This document shows, in pieces, positions 20,343-30,257 of a stretch of DNA of 49,771 nt; position 1 is the stretch's first letter, and the number at the start of each line of letters is the position of its first letter. The notes under the pieces were generated by a model that saw only the letters and a list, made by a program, of their open reading frames with translations, searched no databases and was not told the origin of the DNA. The DNA comes from Cyanobacteria bacterium SW_9_44_58 (lineage in GTDB: Bacteria > Cyanobacteriota > Cyanobacteriia > Cyanobacteriales > Rubidibacteraceae). A program made the position numbers and the translations under genes. The stretch lies in contig PXPI01000053.1 in NCBI GenBank assembly GCA_003021905.1, forward strand, positions 1-49,771, read 5' to 3'.

Positions 20343-22289
20343 ATGAGTCAACGTCAATCATCTAATGTTCTTTTCCGTTCGTCAATTTCTCGCCGTCGCG
20401 TCTTACAACTGTTAGGGTTGGGTGTCGCTACTAGTGCTCTGGGTTACTCCCGTATTGTGAAACCGGAACCCGCGATCGCGCAAACTAGCAATCTAACGCT
20501 TCCTTCCCAATTAAAAGAAACCAAGCGGGTCGTTGTCGTGGGCGCTGGCTTAGCCGGCTTAGCCTGTGCCTATGAACTGAGTCAACGCGGCTTTCAAGTG
20601 ACCTTATTGGAAAAATCGCCGCAACTGGGAGGGAAAATTGCCAGCTGGCAAGTGCAAGTGGGAGAAGAAACTTTCCAAATGGAACACGGCTTCCATGGCT
20701 TCTTTCCACAGTATTATAACCTCAACCGTCTCCTAGAAGAACTAAAAATTGAAGACAATCTTCACTCCCTGGAGTTTTATTCCGTTGTTTTCCGTAATGG
20801 GGAATATAACCCGGAAGTATTTCGTCCGAATCATTCGGCCTTTCCTTGGAACGTAGTAGATTTAGCCATGTCTTCCTCCAACCTGATGCGTTGGGGAATT
20901 AATTTAACTGACCCGAAACATTGGGAAGTGTTTCGAGAAATTGGCGGTTTTAAGATTCCCGATACCTTTCACCGTTTAGATGATATCTCCGTGGCCGAGT
21001 GGGTTGCCGGCAGTTTTCCCCAGGGCTTATATGATTTATATTTCCTACCCTTTGCCAAATCAAGCCTCAATGCCCCCCATCAGTTAAGTGTTGGCGAACT
21101 CATGCAGTTTTTCCACTTCTACTTTTTTGGGAATCCCGAAGGACTCGCTTTTAATGGGACCAATGACGACATGGGAACCAGTATCGTTACTCCCATTGCC
21201 CAAGCCATCGAAAACAACGGGGGAACTATCATCCCGGAAGCGGAAGTGACGCAAGTTCAGTCTCAACAGGGAAAAATCACGCAACTTCGCTATCAACAAG
21301 GAACCAGGCAACCGCAAGCCCCATTTTGGGTGGAAAAAAATCCTCACCTTAGTAATGAGAAGATAACCTATTACGGCGCAGGAGATGCTGTTTATACCGC
21401 CACCGAAGCAGGAACCGAAGCCATTTCTTTAACTTGTACCCATCAAGGCTGTACGGTTCAACGACAAGCCAACGGTCAATTCCTGTGCCCTTGTCATGGT
21501 TCTTTATTTGCCGCTGACGGTACTGTATTAAGCGGTCCTGCCCAACAAAATTTACCGCGTTTAAAGGTGGTTCAACAAGATACCAATGCTGTGCAATTAG
21601 TGGGTAAAGATAATGATAACGCCGGAGAACACAACTTAGCCGCTGATTATTTTGTCTTCGCCACCGATGTTCCTGGGGTTCAACATCTATTTTCCCTGAC
21701 TGAAGGCGATATTAGCCAACAACAACGAAATCGAATTAAGGAACTGGCAGTAGCGGATCCTTTTGCGGTGGCCAGATTTTGGTTTGATCAGGATTTTTCT
21801 TGGGAACACAGTTACTTTGCCTCCCTTTCCGGCTATCCTCTCACCGACAGCATTTGTCTTTATCACCGAATTCAACAAGAATACATTGCTTGGCACGAAA
21901 AAACTGGGGGGAGTGTAGTGGAACTTCATGCCTACTGCTACTCGGAAAGCGATTTTCCCGATCAAACTACCCTTCTCAATCACTTTGAGCGGGAACTGTA
22001 TGAAATTGTTCCCGAATTGACCACAGCCACGCTGTTGCATCGAGAATTAGTCAATCAAAAGAATTTTTCCGGTTATCCCCCAGGCAGTTACGCCAACCGC
22101 CCAGAAACGGAAACCGAAATTGCCAATCTCTTTTTTGCCGGAGACTGGGTGAAAATGCCATTTCCCTGTGGTTTAATGGAACGTGCCGTCAGTAGCGGCT
22201 TTTTAGTCGCTAACGCTATTCTCAACAAGCAAGGGTTACAGCAACGCAAATTGTTATCGGTGAAACCGGAAGGAATTTTTACAATTTAA
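20343..22289 (+). CDS. cruE: FAD-dependent carotenoid desaturase-like oxidoreductase with internal Rieske domain, CruE/CrtU-like
   Basis: Tat-like signal SRRRVLQLLGLGVATSALG; FAD motif VVVVGAGLAGLACAYELSQRGFQVTLLEK; MEHGFHGFFPQYYNL; Rieske CTHQGC...CPCHGSLFA; C-terminal FAGDWVKMPFPCGLMERAVSSG. Confidence 0.65.
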   Translation: MSQRQSSNVLFRSSISRRRVLQLLGLGVATSALGYSRIVKPEPAIAQTSNLTLPSQLKETKRVVVVGAGLAGLACAYELSQRGFQVTLLEKSPQLGGKIASWQVQVGEETFQMEHGFHGFFPQYYNLNRLLEELKIEDNLHSLEFYSVVFRNGEYNPEVFRPNHSAFPWNVVDLAMSSSNLMRWGINLTDPKHWEVFREIGGFKIPDTFHRLDDISVAEWVAGSFPQGLYDLYFLPFAKSSLNAPHQLSVGELMQFFHFYFFGNPEGLAFNGTNDDMGTSIVTPIAQAIENNGGTIIPEAEVTQVQSQQGKITQLRYQQGTRQPQAPFWVEKNPHLSNEKITYYGAGDAVYTATEAGTEAISLTCTHQGCTVQRQANGQFLCPCHGSLFAADGTVLSGPAQQNLPRLKVVQQDTNAVQLVGKDNDNAGEHNLAADYFVFATDVPGVQHLFSLTEGDISQQQRNRIKELAVADPFAVARFWFDQDFSWEHSYFASLSGYPLTDSICLYHRIQQEYIAWHEKTGGSVVELHAYCYSESDFPDQTTLLNHFERELYEIVPELTTATLLHRELVNQKNFSGYPPGSYANRPETETEIANLFFAGDWVKMPFPCGLMERAVSSGFLVANAILNKQGLQQRKLLSVKPEGIFTI

Positions 22290-22295
22290 TCTGCT

Positions 22296-23336
22296 ATGGC
22301 ATCATCTAAACAGTCTGTTCGGGAACTGGGCATTAATCCCAACCATTGGTATGCAGTTGCCCGAAGCAATGAAGTTGCGGGGCAGCCTCATGGGGTGACC
22401 CTGTGGAAACAGCCCATTGTTCTCTATCGGCAAAGCAATGGCGAAATTTGCGCCCTAGAAGACCGTTGTCCCCATCGTTTTGTGAAACTGAGTTCCGGTC
22501 AAGTGCAGGGCGACAGCTTAGAATGCGCCTATCATGGCTGGCAATTCAACAGTCAGGGACAATGTGTTTCCATTCCCTATTTAAGTGCCAAGCAAAAGTT
22601 GCCTCCCTGTCAATTGCGCCAGTATCCGGTACAGGAACAAGATGGATTTATTTGGCTATTTTTAGGCGATAGGAAACAAGCCCCAAATGTTCCGCGTTTT
22701 TCTGTGCCCGAATGGGATCATCTCAATTATATTGCCACAGTTTCCATCATTGATACCCAAGCCCATTATTCCTATCTCATTGAAAATTTAATGGATATGT
22801 ATCATGGGCATTTGCATCAAAATTGGCAAGCTTGGACAGATGCCAAGTTAGACAAAATTGAAGAAACAGAAAAACACGTTGACGGCTACTATCAGGCACA
22901 AAGTTATTATAAAATTGATAAAATTTGGTCAATTTCACAACTATTTTTTCCCGCATTAAGACAACTTCATCCTGAACCTTTGACAGTCAGTTATATTTAT
23001 CCGCATTGGGTGTCCACCCTGGGAGATGACTTCAAAATTTATTGTTTATTTTGCCCCATTCATGAAACTGCCACCCGCGCTTATTTAATCCACTTTACCT
23101 CTCTCAATGCCTTTTGGCGACTCCATAAACTTCCCATTTGGTTTCGTCGCGATTTGAAAAATGCCTTATTTGGTTCGGCGCAACACTTATTAGATGGGCT
23201 AGTGCGTCAAGATGTAGCAATGATTGAACAAGAACAACAAGCTTACTTAGAAAATCCCCATCAAAAAGGCTATGAATTTAATCCTGTTTTAGGCAGTGTT
23301 CAGCGTTTAATTCACAGACAAGTTAATCAATCTTGA
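22296..23336 (+). CDS. Rieske non-haem iron oxygenase, possible CruH-like
   Basis: Rieske CPHRFVKLSSGQVQGDSLECAYHGWQF; mononuclear iron-type region NLMDMYHGHLH; 6 bp downstream of the desaturase. Confidence 0.75.
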   Translation: MASSKQSVRELGINPNHWYAVARSNEVAGQPHGVTLWKQPIVLYRQSNGEICALEDRCPHRFVKLSSGQVQGDSLECAYHGWQFNSQGQCVSIPYLSAKQKLPPCQLRQYPVQEQDGFIWLFLGDRKQAPNVPRFSVPEWDHLNYIATVSIIDTQAHYSYLIENLMDMYHGHLHQNWQAWTDAKLDKIEETEKHVDGYYQAQSYYKIDKIWSISQLFFPALRQLHPEPLTVSYIYPHWVSTLGDDFKIYCLFCPIHETATRAYLIHFTSLNAFWRLHKLPIWFRRDLKNALFGSAQHLLDGLVRQDVAMIEQEQQAYLENPHQKGYEFNPVLGSVQRLIHRQVNQS

Positions 23337-23590
23337 ACCTCTCCCACTAAGCTCCTAATGTCGCTATAGTGGGAGATTCCTGCTTCAGACTCTTAACTAG
23401 ATCGATCCGAAGATCAACCCCCGTCAGACCGTCTCCACAAGCATTTTTAAGGTGCGCTTGCGCTCTGCGCGGGAAACCCGCGCTCAGGTCGCACCTTTTA
23501 ATGTCCACGGGCGTTCCGACCGCAGACAATCCTTCAGGTCTGCTTTCCAATGCGCGGGAAACCCGCGCTTGGGTCAGACCTCGATTTCTA
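23337..23590 (-). ncRNA. Candidate omega/reRNA overlapping tnpB 3' end and right end
   Basis: Two nested hairpin modules (23537-23580 and 23449-23497) with identical inner stem GCGCGGGTTTCCCGCGC, a GATC-TTCG-GATC hairpin (23404-23415), then the terminal hairpin 23341-23375. Confidence 0.65.
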
Positions 23591-24705
23591 ATGACTTCAG
23601 CAGCCACCACGTCACGTGGGGCTATGTACTGGCATTCAGGACAATGATGCACTCTTACATTAAGAGTCTTTTTACCTGTATGCGCTCCACACTGACTACA
23701 CTCTTGAGACGTGCCGTCTTTGTTGACTTTGCCAAAGTAAACATCACGCTTCCAACAAACCCATTGAAGGATGTTGACAAACTGACCGAAACCAGCATCA
23801 GCAGCGTGCTTAGACAGCATCCCTCTTTGCCAACTAATGAAGTTGATATCTTCAACAAAGATCATCCCTGCTCCATCGCATAATTGATGGGCTAACTTAA
23901 AGTGCCAGTCTTTACGGGCATCAGAGATGCGTTGATGAACTCTTGCTATTTTACGATTTAGTTTATGGCGATTATTTGACCCTTTCTTTTTATTCTTAAG
24001 CCTTCTTTGTAGCAATTTCAGCTTACGTTGAAGAGATTTTAAGAACCGAGGACGCTTAACCTCTAAACCATCGCTAGTAGCAACAAACTTGTCAAACCCT
24101 AAATCTAAACCTCTAGGGTGCCCATGAGGAAAGGGTTGGGGGACATCTACATCTAACTGAAGAGAGAGCATTACAAAATAACCAGAGGCTTTTCTAATCA
24201 CTCTTGCTTGTTTAATGACAAACCCTTCGGGAATTTCCCTAGACTTTCTGAATTTAACCCATCCTAATTGAGGTAATTTGACTTGATTTCCTTTTACGGT
24301 TTCTTTCCCCAATTGAGGTATAACGTAAGACCTCATTCTATACTTATTCTTAAAACGAGGGAAACCAAACCCTCTAGATTTCATATCAGAAAAAGCCCGA
24401 TCCAAAGTTCTTAAAACCTGTTGGATAACTTGAGCATTAATTGCTTTAAGTCGAGGGTTAGTTTTCTTCGCTTCAGTTAAAGCCTTTGCTTGTCTTTTGT
24501 AACTAGGATAAGGCTCATCAGGAGACATGATGTATTCCTGAACCAAAGAACAAGCATTAACGGGACACTTACGAGAATTAATCCAATCCTTTCTTTCTCT
24601 TAGCGCAAAATTCCAAACGGAACGACAAACATCAAGTGTCTGCTCAATAATGTCGATCTGTTGTTGACTTGGTTCTAGTCGGTACTCGTAAGAAAGTGTC
24701 AGCAT
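23347..24705 (-). CDS. tnpB: TnpB RNA-guided nuclease / OrfB transposase
   Basis: RuvC motifs GLDLGFDKFVATSDG, MIFVEDINFISW, PRDVVAAEVIRNRGL; zinc finger CSQCGAHTGKKTLNVRVHHCPEC. Start assigned to internal Met MLTLSYEYRLEPS. Confidence 0.9.
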   Translation of the reverse strand: MLTLSYEYRLEPSQQQIDIIEQTLDVCRSVWNFALRERKDWINSRKCPVNACSLVQEYIMSPDEPYPSYKRQAKALTEAKKTNPRLKAINAQVIQQVLRTLDRAFSDMKSRGFGFPRFKNKYRMRSYVIPQLGKETVKGNQVKLPQLGWVKFRKSREIPEGFVIKQARVIRKASGYFVMLSLQLDVDVPQPFPHGHPRGLDLGFDKFVATSDGLEVKRPRFLKSLQRKLKLLQRRLKNKKKGSNNRHKLNRKIARVHQRISDARKDWHFKLAHQLCDGAGMIFVEDINFISWQRGMLSKHAADAGFGQFVNILQWVCWKRDVYFGKVNKDGTSQECSQCGAHTGKKTLNVRVHHCPECQYIAPRDVVAAEVIRNRGLTQARVSRALESRPEGLSAVGTPVDIKRCDLSAGFPRRAQAHLKNACGDGLTGVDLRIDLVKSLKQESPTIATLGA

Positions 24706-24817
24706 TGAATTAATCAAGTCACTGAAGTTATTTAAACACAAACTTACACAACCTATTCATCTGTGTAAGGATGTCCTGACGGACTTTGTTTATTGGTCAC
24801 GATTCATGAGGGGCTGT

Positions 24818-24838
24818 CGTCTGGGGTTTCCCCAGACG
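24818..24838. repeat. Perfect inverted repeat in the left-end region of the tnpB element
   Basis: CGTCTGGGG-TTT-CCCCAGACG; 9-bp stem. Confidence 0.85.
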
Positions 24839-24913
24839 TTTATACGCCCCGTCTACCCGTTAAGCTCCTTACGTCGCTATAACGGGAGTCCTCTCGTGAC
24901 ATTAAGATAGGGC

Positions 24914-27166
24914 TTATTTTTGGGAATTCCTGACATTAGTATCCTGAAAGACTTGCGAAAAGGAAAAATCTGGGGCAGCTAAGACAAATACCGTCGAAGG
25001 TAAACCAGTCACTTTTCTTTGCATATCTTGATAATGTTGAGGGAAGGTTTCATCAGGCATTGCCATGCCTAAGAAAGAAATATCGGCATTGCGAGAGGTT
25101 TCTTGCAAAATCCGATCAAACGACCGACCGTCGGCAACAATCACTTGGGGCATGGCACTGATTCGCGATTGGGTAAGGAGTCGGTTGAGGTTATTCCGTG
25201 CCGGCAGAACTGCACTTTGGTGATTAACAACGAGTTTCAGGTAAATGTTTGCCTCTCGCCAACGGATGTCACTACGGAGTAAATCGGCTAACAGCAACAT
25301 TAATCCGCCATTGGCTTGCATACTGCCGCCCCACCAAATATCAATGCGGCGGCGTTTCCCAAATCCTCGTTCATGGTTTTCTCGGAAGATAATGATATTC
25401 CGTTTTGATTGGTGAATTTGCCTGACCATCTGGCAGTAATTATTCAGATGATAAGATGAGCTAGTATCTCCCAGTAGAATCGTATTGGGAACAATGGGTC
25501 CTAAACCATAAGTTTCAACCAGATGTTGTACGCCAGTAAAGGTATCATTTGCCATCACAACACGGACTAACGCTTGTACGCCTTTTTTATCTAAGTATTT
25601 ACGAATCCGCCGTTCCATTTGTCCTTGTTGGACTAACCCGCGAGATCCGCTTTTCAAAACACTAGAAACAGTAATTAGACCGCGTTTATGAATAAGAGAG
25701 TCCGCTAGTTCAATGAGAGACCAACGTTTACTGGGTGCCCCCGACAAAACCAAAATGTGCGGTCGCCAGTTTTTGGGGTCTTCCTCCCGGTAAGTTTGGT
25801 CCAGTTGATAAATGCCAATGCGGAGTAACGCCATCCATAGGCCGCGGCGGACATCTCCCCAACTTACTTCTAATTCGCGCCGTTGCAACCAAAAATAGAG
25901 GCTGATACTGATAATGGCAGCAACAACAGTGGCAACAGCATTAATTAAGAACATGACTGCCAAACATCCAATTGCCCCCAGCAAGGAGAGTATCCAAGGC
26001 ACCTTAAACTTGGGACGAAAGGAGGGACTTTGTAAAAACGCCTCAATGGCTGCCGAGACATTTAGCACCATATAGGTAGTCAGGAAAAACATGGTTAAGA
26101 CTGGGGCAATCAGATTTAAGTCCCCAATGCAAACTGCGGCAATGACCACTGCTAGGGTTACTGCGGTTCCCACTCGGGGTTGATCGCTAGCGCCGCTTTT
26201 TTTCCCTAAAAACCGCATCCAACGCGGCAACACTCGGTCTCGCGCTAAGGCTTGTAAAATGCGCGGCGCCCCTAAAATACTGCCTAAGGTACTGCTGAGA
26301 GTGGCCCCCCAAACGCCGAATAAAATTGCTGGGCCCCATAATGCTGTTTCTTTCATAATCAGGGGTTCTTCTAATAGGGTCGTCGCATCAGCGCGAGTGG
26401 CCATGACAATGGGGAGAATCATGTAAATCAAATACCCGGTTCCCACAGCGGCTAAGGTTCCTACCGGAATCGATTTCGTGGGATTTTTCAAGTCTCCCGA
26501 CATATTAACCCCTGCCATAATGCCGGTTACTGCCGGAAAGAAGACAGCAAAGACGTTCCAGAAGGGTTCCGAAACTCGGTCTGATGCCCCCCACATTTCA
26601 ATTTCAGTGGCTTCCACGGGTTTTCCGAAAAAGAAAGAAAGCAAGGACAGCGCGATCGCGCCCATAATCAGATACTGCACCTTGGTTGCTATATCAGCAG
26701 ATATCAGCGCGATCACAGCCACCAACACCGTTACAATCAAGGCCACATATAACTGATTCAATTGGGGAAACTGATTTACGACACTTTCGGCAAACCCCAA
26801 GGTGTAAAGGGCGACCGACAGCGCCTGGGCAAAATAAAGGGGAATGCCCACTGCCCCGCCGCTTTCAATGCCGAGGGAGCGGCTAATCATATAATAGGCT
26901 CCTCCCCCGCGTACCAGTCGATCGGTTGCGATTTCGGAAATGGAGAGGGCCGTGAGAAAAGTAATTAATGTGGAGAGGGTGACAATGATTAACGTTCCCA
27001 AAAGTCCGACATTTCCAACTATCCAGCCAAATCGGAGATACATAATAACCCCTAAAATGGTAAGGATAGAAGGGGTATAAACCCCGCCAAATGTCCCCAT
27101 TTTTTCGCGGTTTGCAGGAGAGGAGGTTGATTGTTTTCGATTGGGAAAAGGGAGTTTAAACATCAC
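24914..27166 (-). CDS. Amino acid permease / cation-chloride cotransporter-like (SLC12-type) transporter
   Basis: GTFGGVYTPSILTILGVIMYLRFGWIVGNVG, multiple TMs, long soluble C-terminal domain; 750 aa. Confidence 0.85.
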   Translation of the reverse strand: MMFKLPFPNRKQSTSSPANREKMGTFGGVYTPSILTILGVIMYLRFGWIVGNVGLLGTLIIVTLSTLITFLTALSISEIATDRLVRGGGAYYMISRSLGIESGGAVGIPLYFAQALSVALYTLGFAESVVNQFPQLNQLYVALIVTVLVAVIALISADIATKVQYLIMGAIALSLLSFFFGKPVEATEIEMWGASDRVSEPFWNVFAVFFPAVTGIMAGVNMSGDLKNPTKSIPVGTLAAVGTGYLIYMILPIVMATRADATTLLEEPLIMKETALWGPAILFGVWGATLSSTLGSILGAPRILQALARDRVLPRWMRFLGKKSGASDQPRVGTAVTLAVVIAAVCIGDLNLIAPVLTMFFLTTYMVLNVSAAIEAFLQSPSFRPKFKVPWILSLLGAIGCLAVMFLINAVATVVAAIISISLYFWLQRRELEVSWGDVRRGLWMALLRIGIYQLDQTYREEDPKNWRPHILVLSGAPSKRWSLIELADSLIHKRGLITVSSVLKSGSRGLVQQGQMERRIRKYLDKKGVQALVRVVMANDTFTGVQHLVETYGLGPIVPNTILLGDTSSSYHLNNYCQMVRQIHQSKRNIIIFRENHERGFGKRRRIDIWWGGSMQANGGLMLLLADLLRSDIRWREANIYLKLVVNHQSAVLPARNNLNRLLTQSRISAMPQVIVADGRSFDRILQETSRNADISFLGMAMPDETFPQHYQDMQRKVTGLPSTVFVLAAPDFSFSQVFQDTNVRNSQK

Positions 27167-27370
27167 GGCTGAATTGATAATTGATCAGGGATAATTGATA
27201 ATTAAGGAAAAAGGGAGTAGGGATTTGAAATGATATTGTCGGGATATTCCATGTCATGTCTTCAGTTAGAGATTAGGCCTTCTATTGAGAAAGGTTCTTG
27301 GCTCTAACCGTTGGTCAATGTCTAAATTCCCCATTTTGATAAACAAGCAGTAATAAGCAGCACAATCATT

Positions 27371-29992
27371 ATGCCGGATTCCCAGGGAAAAACGACCCCC
27401 GCCTATATGAAAAACGCGGATTATCAGCAACTTGACTACGATGAACTTACCCCCATGATGCAACATTACATCCAAGTCAAGGAGCAATATCCCAATGCGT
27501 TGTTGTTGTATCGGGTGGGAGACTTTTTTGAATGCTTTTTTCAAGATGCGGTGACTGTAGCCCGTGAATTGGAATTGGTCTTAACCAGTAAAGAAGGGGG
27601 CAAAGAAATTGGTCGGGTTCCCATGACCGGCGTTCCTCATCATGCCTTGGATCGCTATACGGCACTGCTAGTTGAAAAGGGCTTCGCGATCGCGGTGTGC
27701 GATCAAGTGGAAGATGCCGCCGAAGCTGCTGCCCAAAAGCGCATGGTGGAACGGAAAATCACCAAACTCCTAACACCAGGCACCTTAACCGAAGAAGGCA
27801 TGCTTCATGCCCGGCGCAATAATTTCCTCGCCGCCCTGGTTATTGCCGGCAATCATTGGGGGTTAGCCTACACTGATATTTCCACAGGAGAATTTTATAC
27901 CACCCAATCCCAGGACTTAGAAACGCTTTCCCTGGAACTGTTGCGTCTTCATCCCTCAGAAATTCTTTTCCCCACCAATGCCCCTGATATCGGCAGTATG
28001 TTGCGCCCAGGAGAAACTTCCGAGAGTATTCCCGAATTTCTCCCCGATCAATTCTGTTATACCCTACGTCCCCAAAGCCAATTTAGCAATGCCGAAGCCA
28101 GAAACCGGCTTTTAGAATACTTTCGGGTCAGTTCCCTGGAAGGAATGGGGTGTGAAGAACTGCCTCTTGGGGTGCGCGCGGCAGGAGGACTCGTCTTTTA
28201 TATTGAAGAAACCCAAAAAGCCCATCAAGTTCCGCTGCAAACCCTCAAAACTTACACCATCACCGATTATCTGATCCTCGACCAACAGACGCGCCGCAAC
28301 TTAGAACTAGTACAAACGGTTCGCGACGGCACTTATCACGGGTCGCTTCTTTGGGCATTAGATTGTACTTGTACAGCAATGGGAGGACGCACTCTGCGTC
28401 GTTGGCTGCTGCAACCGCTATTAGACCGCAATGGCATCACGGCCCGTCAAGACACTATTGCAGAACTCATTCGCGAAACCAATCTGCGCTATGAGTTGCG
28501 TCAATTATTGCAAGACGTTTATGATTTAGAACGGCTCAGCGGCAGGGCCGGGGCTGGTACTGCCAACGCGAGAGACTTAAAAGGATTAGCGCAATCTTTG
28601 CTGCGGCTAACCGAATTGGCCAAGTTAGCCCAACAGGGCAATTCTCCTTTTCTGCAGGCGTTACAGTCAGTTCCCCCAGAACTGGAACAATTGGGCGAGA
28701 AAATTTTAGGCTCGCTAGTAGAGTCGCCGCCGCAACATATCGGGGAAGGAGGATTAATTCGTCCTGGGGTCGATGAACAACTTGATCAAATGCAGGCTAC
28801 CCTAGAAGACGATAAAGAGTGGTTAGCCCATTTAGAAAGCAGTGAACGAGAACGAACCGGGATTTCCAAACTCAAAGTCGGGTATAACAAAACCTTTGGC
28901 TATTATCTGAGCATTCCCCGCAGTAAAGCCGATCTGGCCCCAGAAAACTATACCCGCAAGCAAACGTTAACCAACGAAGAACGGTATATTACCTCGGAAC
29001 TAAAAGAACGGGAAACGCGGATTTTAACGGCAAAAGAAGATTTAAACCGACTGGAATACGAAATTTTTATTGCCCTACGCAGCGAAGTGGGAGAACAAGC
29101 CCAGCAGATTCGGAATGTCGCCCGGGCGGTGGCAGCAGTAGATGTCTTAGCGGGATTAGCGGAACTTGCTGTCCATTATGACTATTGTTGCCCAGAAATC
29201 GTGGAAGGACGCTGTTTAAAAATTCGGCAAGGAAGGCATCCCGTTGTCGAACAAACCCTGCCGCCAGGCTTTTTTGTCCCTAACTCTGCCCAAATGGGCT
29301 ATGATGAGCAACAGGATTATCCCGATTTAATCATTCTTACCGGTCCCAATGCCAGCGGCAAAAGTTGTTATTTGCGACAAGTGGGATTAATTCAGTTAAT
29401 GGCGCAAATCGGCAGTTTTGTCCCGGCGCAGTCAGCGCAATTAGGAATCTGCGATCGCGTGTTTACCCGGGTGGGGGCAGTGGATGATCTGGCCACAGGG
29501 CAATCCACCTTCATGGTGGAAATGAATGAAACGGCGAATATTCTTAATCATGCCACTTCTCATTCCCTAGTTCTCCTCGATGAAATTGGACGGGGAACTG
29601 CTACCTTTGATGGCCTTTCCATCGCTTGGGCAGTGGCTGAATATCTGGCAACGGAACTGCAAGCCCGTACTATCTTTGCGACTCACTATCATGAGTTAAA
29701 CGAACTGGCTTCCATTCTCTCTAACGTGGCGAACTATCAAGTGACGGTCAAAGAAGTGGAAAACGAAATTATTTTCTTGCATCAAGTGCAACCCGGCGGT
29801 GCAGATCGTTCTTATGGCATTGAAGCCGGGCGTTTGGCAGGACTACCCCCAACCGTCATTTCTCGCGCCCAACAAGTGATGGGACAAATTGAAAAACACA
29901 GTAAAATCGGTTTGGGATTAAGAAAAGGCATTATCCAAAAGATGAAGGATGAAGACACTAGAATTGATCAACTCGATATTTTTGAGGCTTAA
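27371..29992 (+). CDS. mutS: DNA mismatch repair protein MutS
   Basis: [28 protein letters not shown]; Walker [38 protein letters not shown]. Confidence 0.97.
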   Translation: MPDSQGKTTPAYMKNADYQQLDYDELTPMMQHYIQVKEQYPNALLLYRVGDFFECFFQDAVTVARELELVLTSKEGGKEIGRVPMTGVPHHALDRYTALLVEKGFAIAVCDQVEDAAEAAAQKRMVERKITKLLTPGTLTEEGMLHARRNNFLAALVIAGNHWGLAYTDISTGEFYTTQSQDLETLSLELLRLHPSEILFPTNAPDIGSMLRPGETSESIPEFLPDQFCYTLRPQSQFSNAEARNRLLEYFRVSSLEGMGCEELPLGVRAAGGLVFYIEETQKAHQVPLQTLKTYTITDYLILDQQTRRNLELVQTVRDGTYHGSLLWALDCTCTAMGGRTLRRWLLQPLLDRNGITARQDTIAELIRETNLRYELRQLLQDVYDLERLSGRAGAGTANARDLKGLAQSLLRLTELAKLAQQGNSPFLQALQSVPPELEQLGEKILGSLVESPPQHIGEGGLIRPGVDEQLDQMQATLEDDKEWLAHLESSERERTGISKLKVGYNKTFGYYLSIPRSKADLAPENYTRKQTLTNEERYITSELKERETRILTAKEDLNRLEYEIFIALRSEVGEQAQQIRNVARAVAAVDVLAGLAELAVHYDYCCPEIVEGRCLKIRQGRHPVVEQTLPPGFFVPNSAQMGYDEQQDYPDLIILTGPNASGKSCYLRQVGLIQLMAQIGSFVPAQSAQLGICDRVFTRVGAVDDLATGQSTFMVEMNETANILNHATSHSLVLLDEIGRGTATFDGLSIAWAVAEYLATELQARTIFATHYHELNELASILSNVANYQVTVKEVENEIIFLHQVQPGGADRSYGIEAGRLAGLPPTVISRAQQVMGQIEKHSKIGLGLRKGIIQKMKDEDTRIDQLDIFEA

Positions 29993-30038
29993 GCGTTAAG
30001 CTGCGGTCTTGGTTATCGATGCGCGGTAGGAAAGCAAC

Positions 30039-30067
30039 ATTCCCCCACATGAATGATGCAGGGGAAT
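30039..30067. terminator. Terminator-like hairpin between mutS and petF (convergent)
   Basis: ATTCCCC-N15-GGGGAAT. Confidence 0.45.
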
Positions 30068-30257
30068 TGTGTTACGCTATGAACGACGCGCAATCCGCTG
30101 ACGTCCTCGATTGAGTTTCTGAAGCCTCATCGCTTCCACTTGAATTTTCCCTTCCGGGAGAAGCAGAAGCGGATGGCTCTTCGTCTGACGAGGCGGTTTC
30201 CCGGCCCCTATCAGACAAATTCAGGCGAGACAACTTGCTTTTAATGTCGCTGGCAAC

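Larger units (their letters stand above)
23337..24890 (-). mobile_element. IS200/IS605-type element carrying only tnpB (no tnpA)
   Basis: tnpB flanked by homologous bulged hairpins at 23341-23375 and 24856-24886 sharing AGCTCCTnAnGTCGCTaTA; no Y1 transposase ORF found. Confidence 0.8.

Noticed and set aside
23452-23883. 143-aa plus-strand ORF antisense to tnpB
   Set aside because: Covered by tnpB and its structured 3' end; no recognisable domain.
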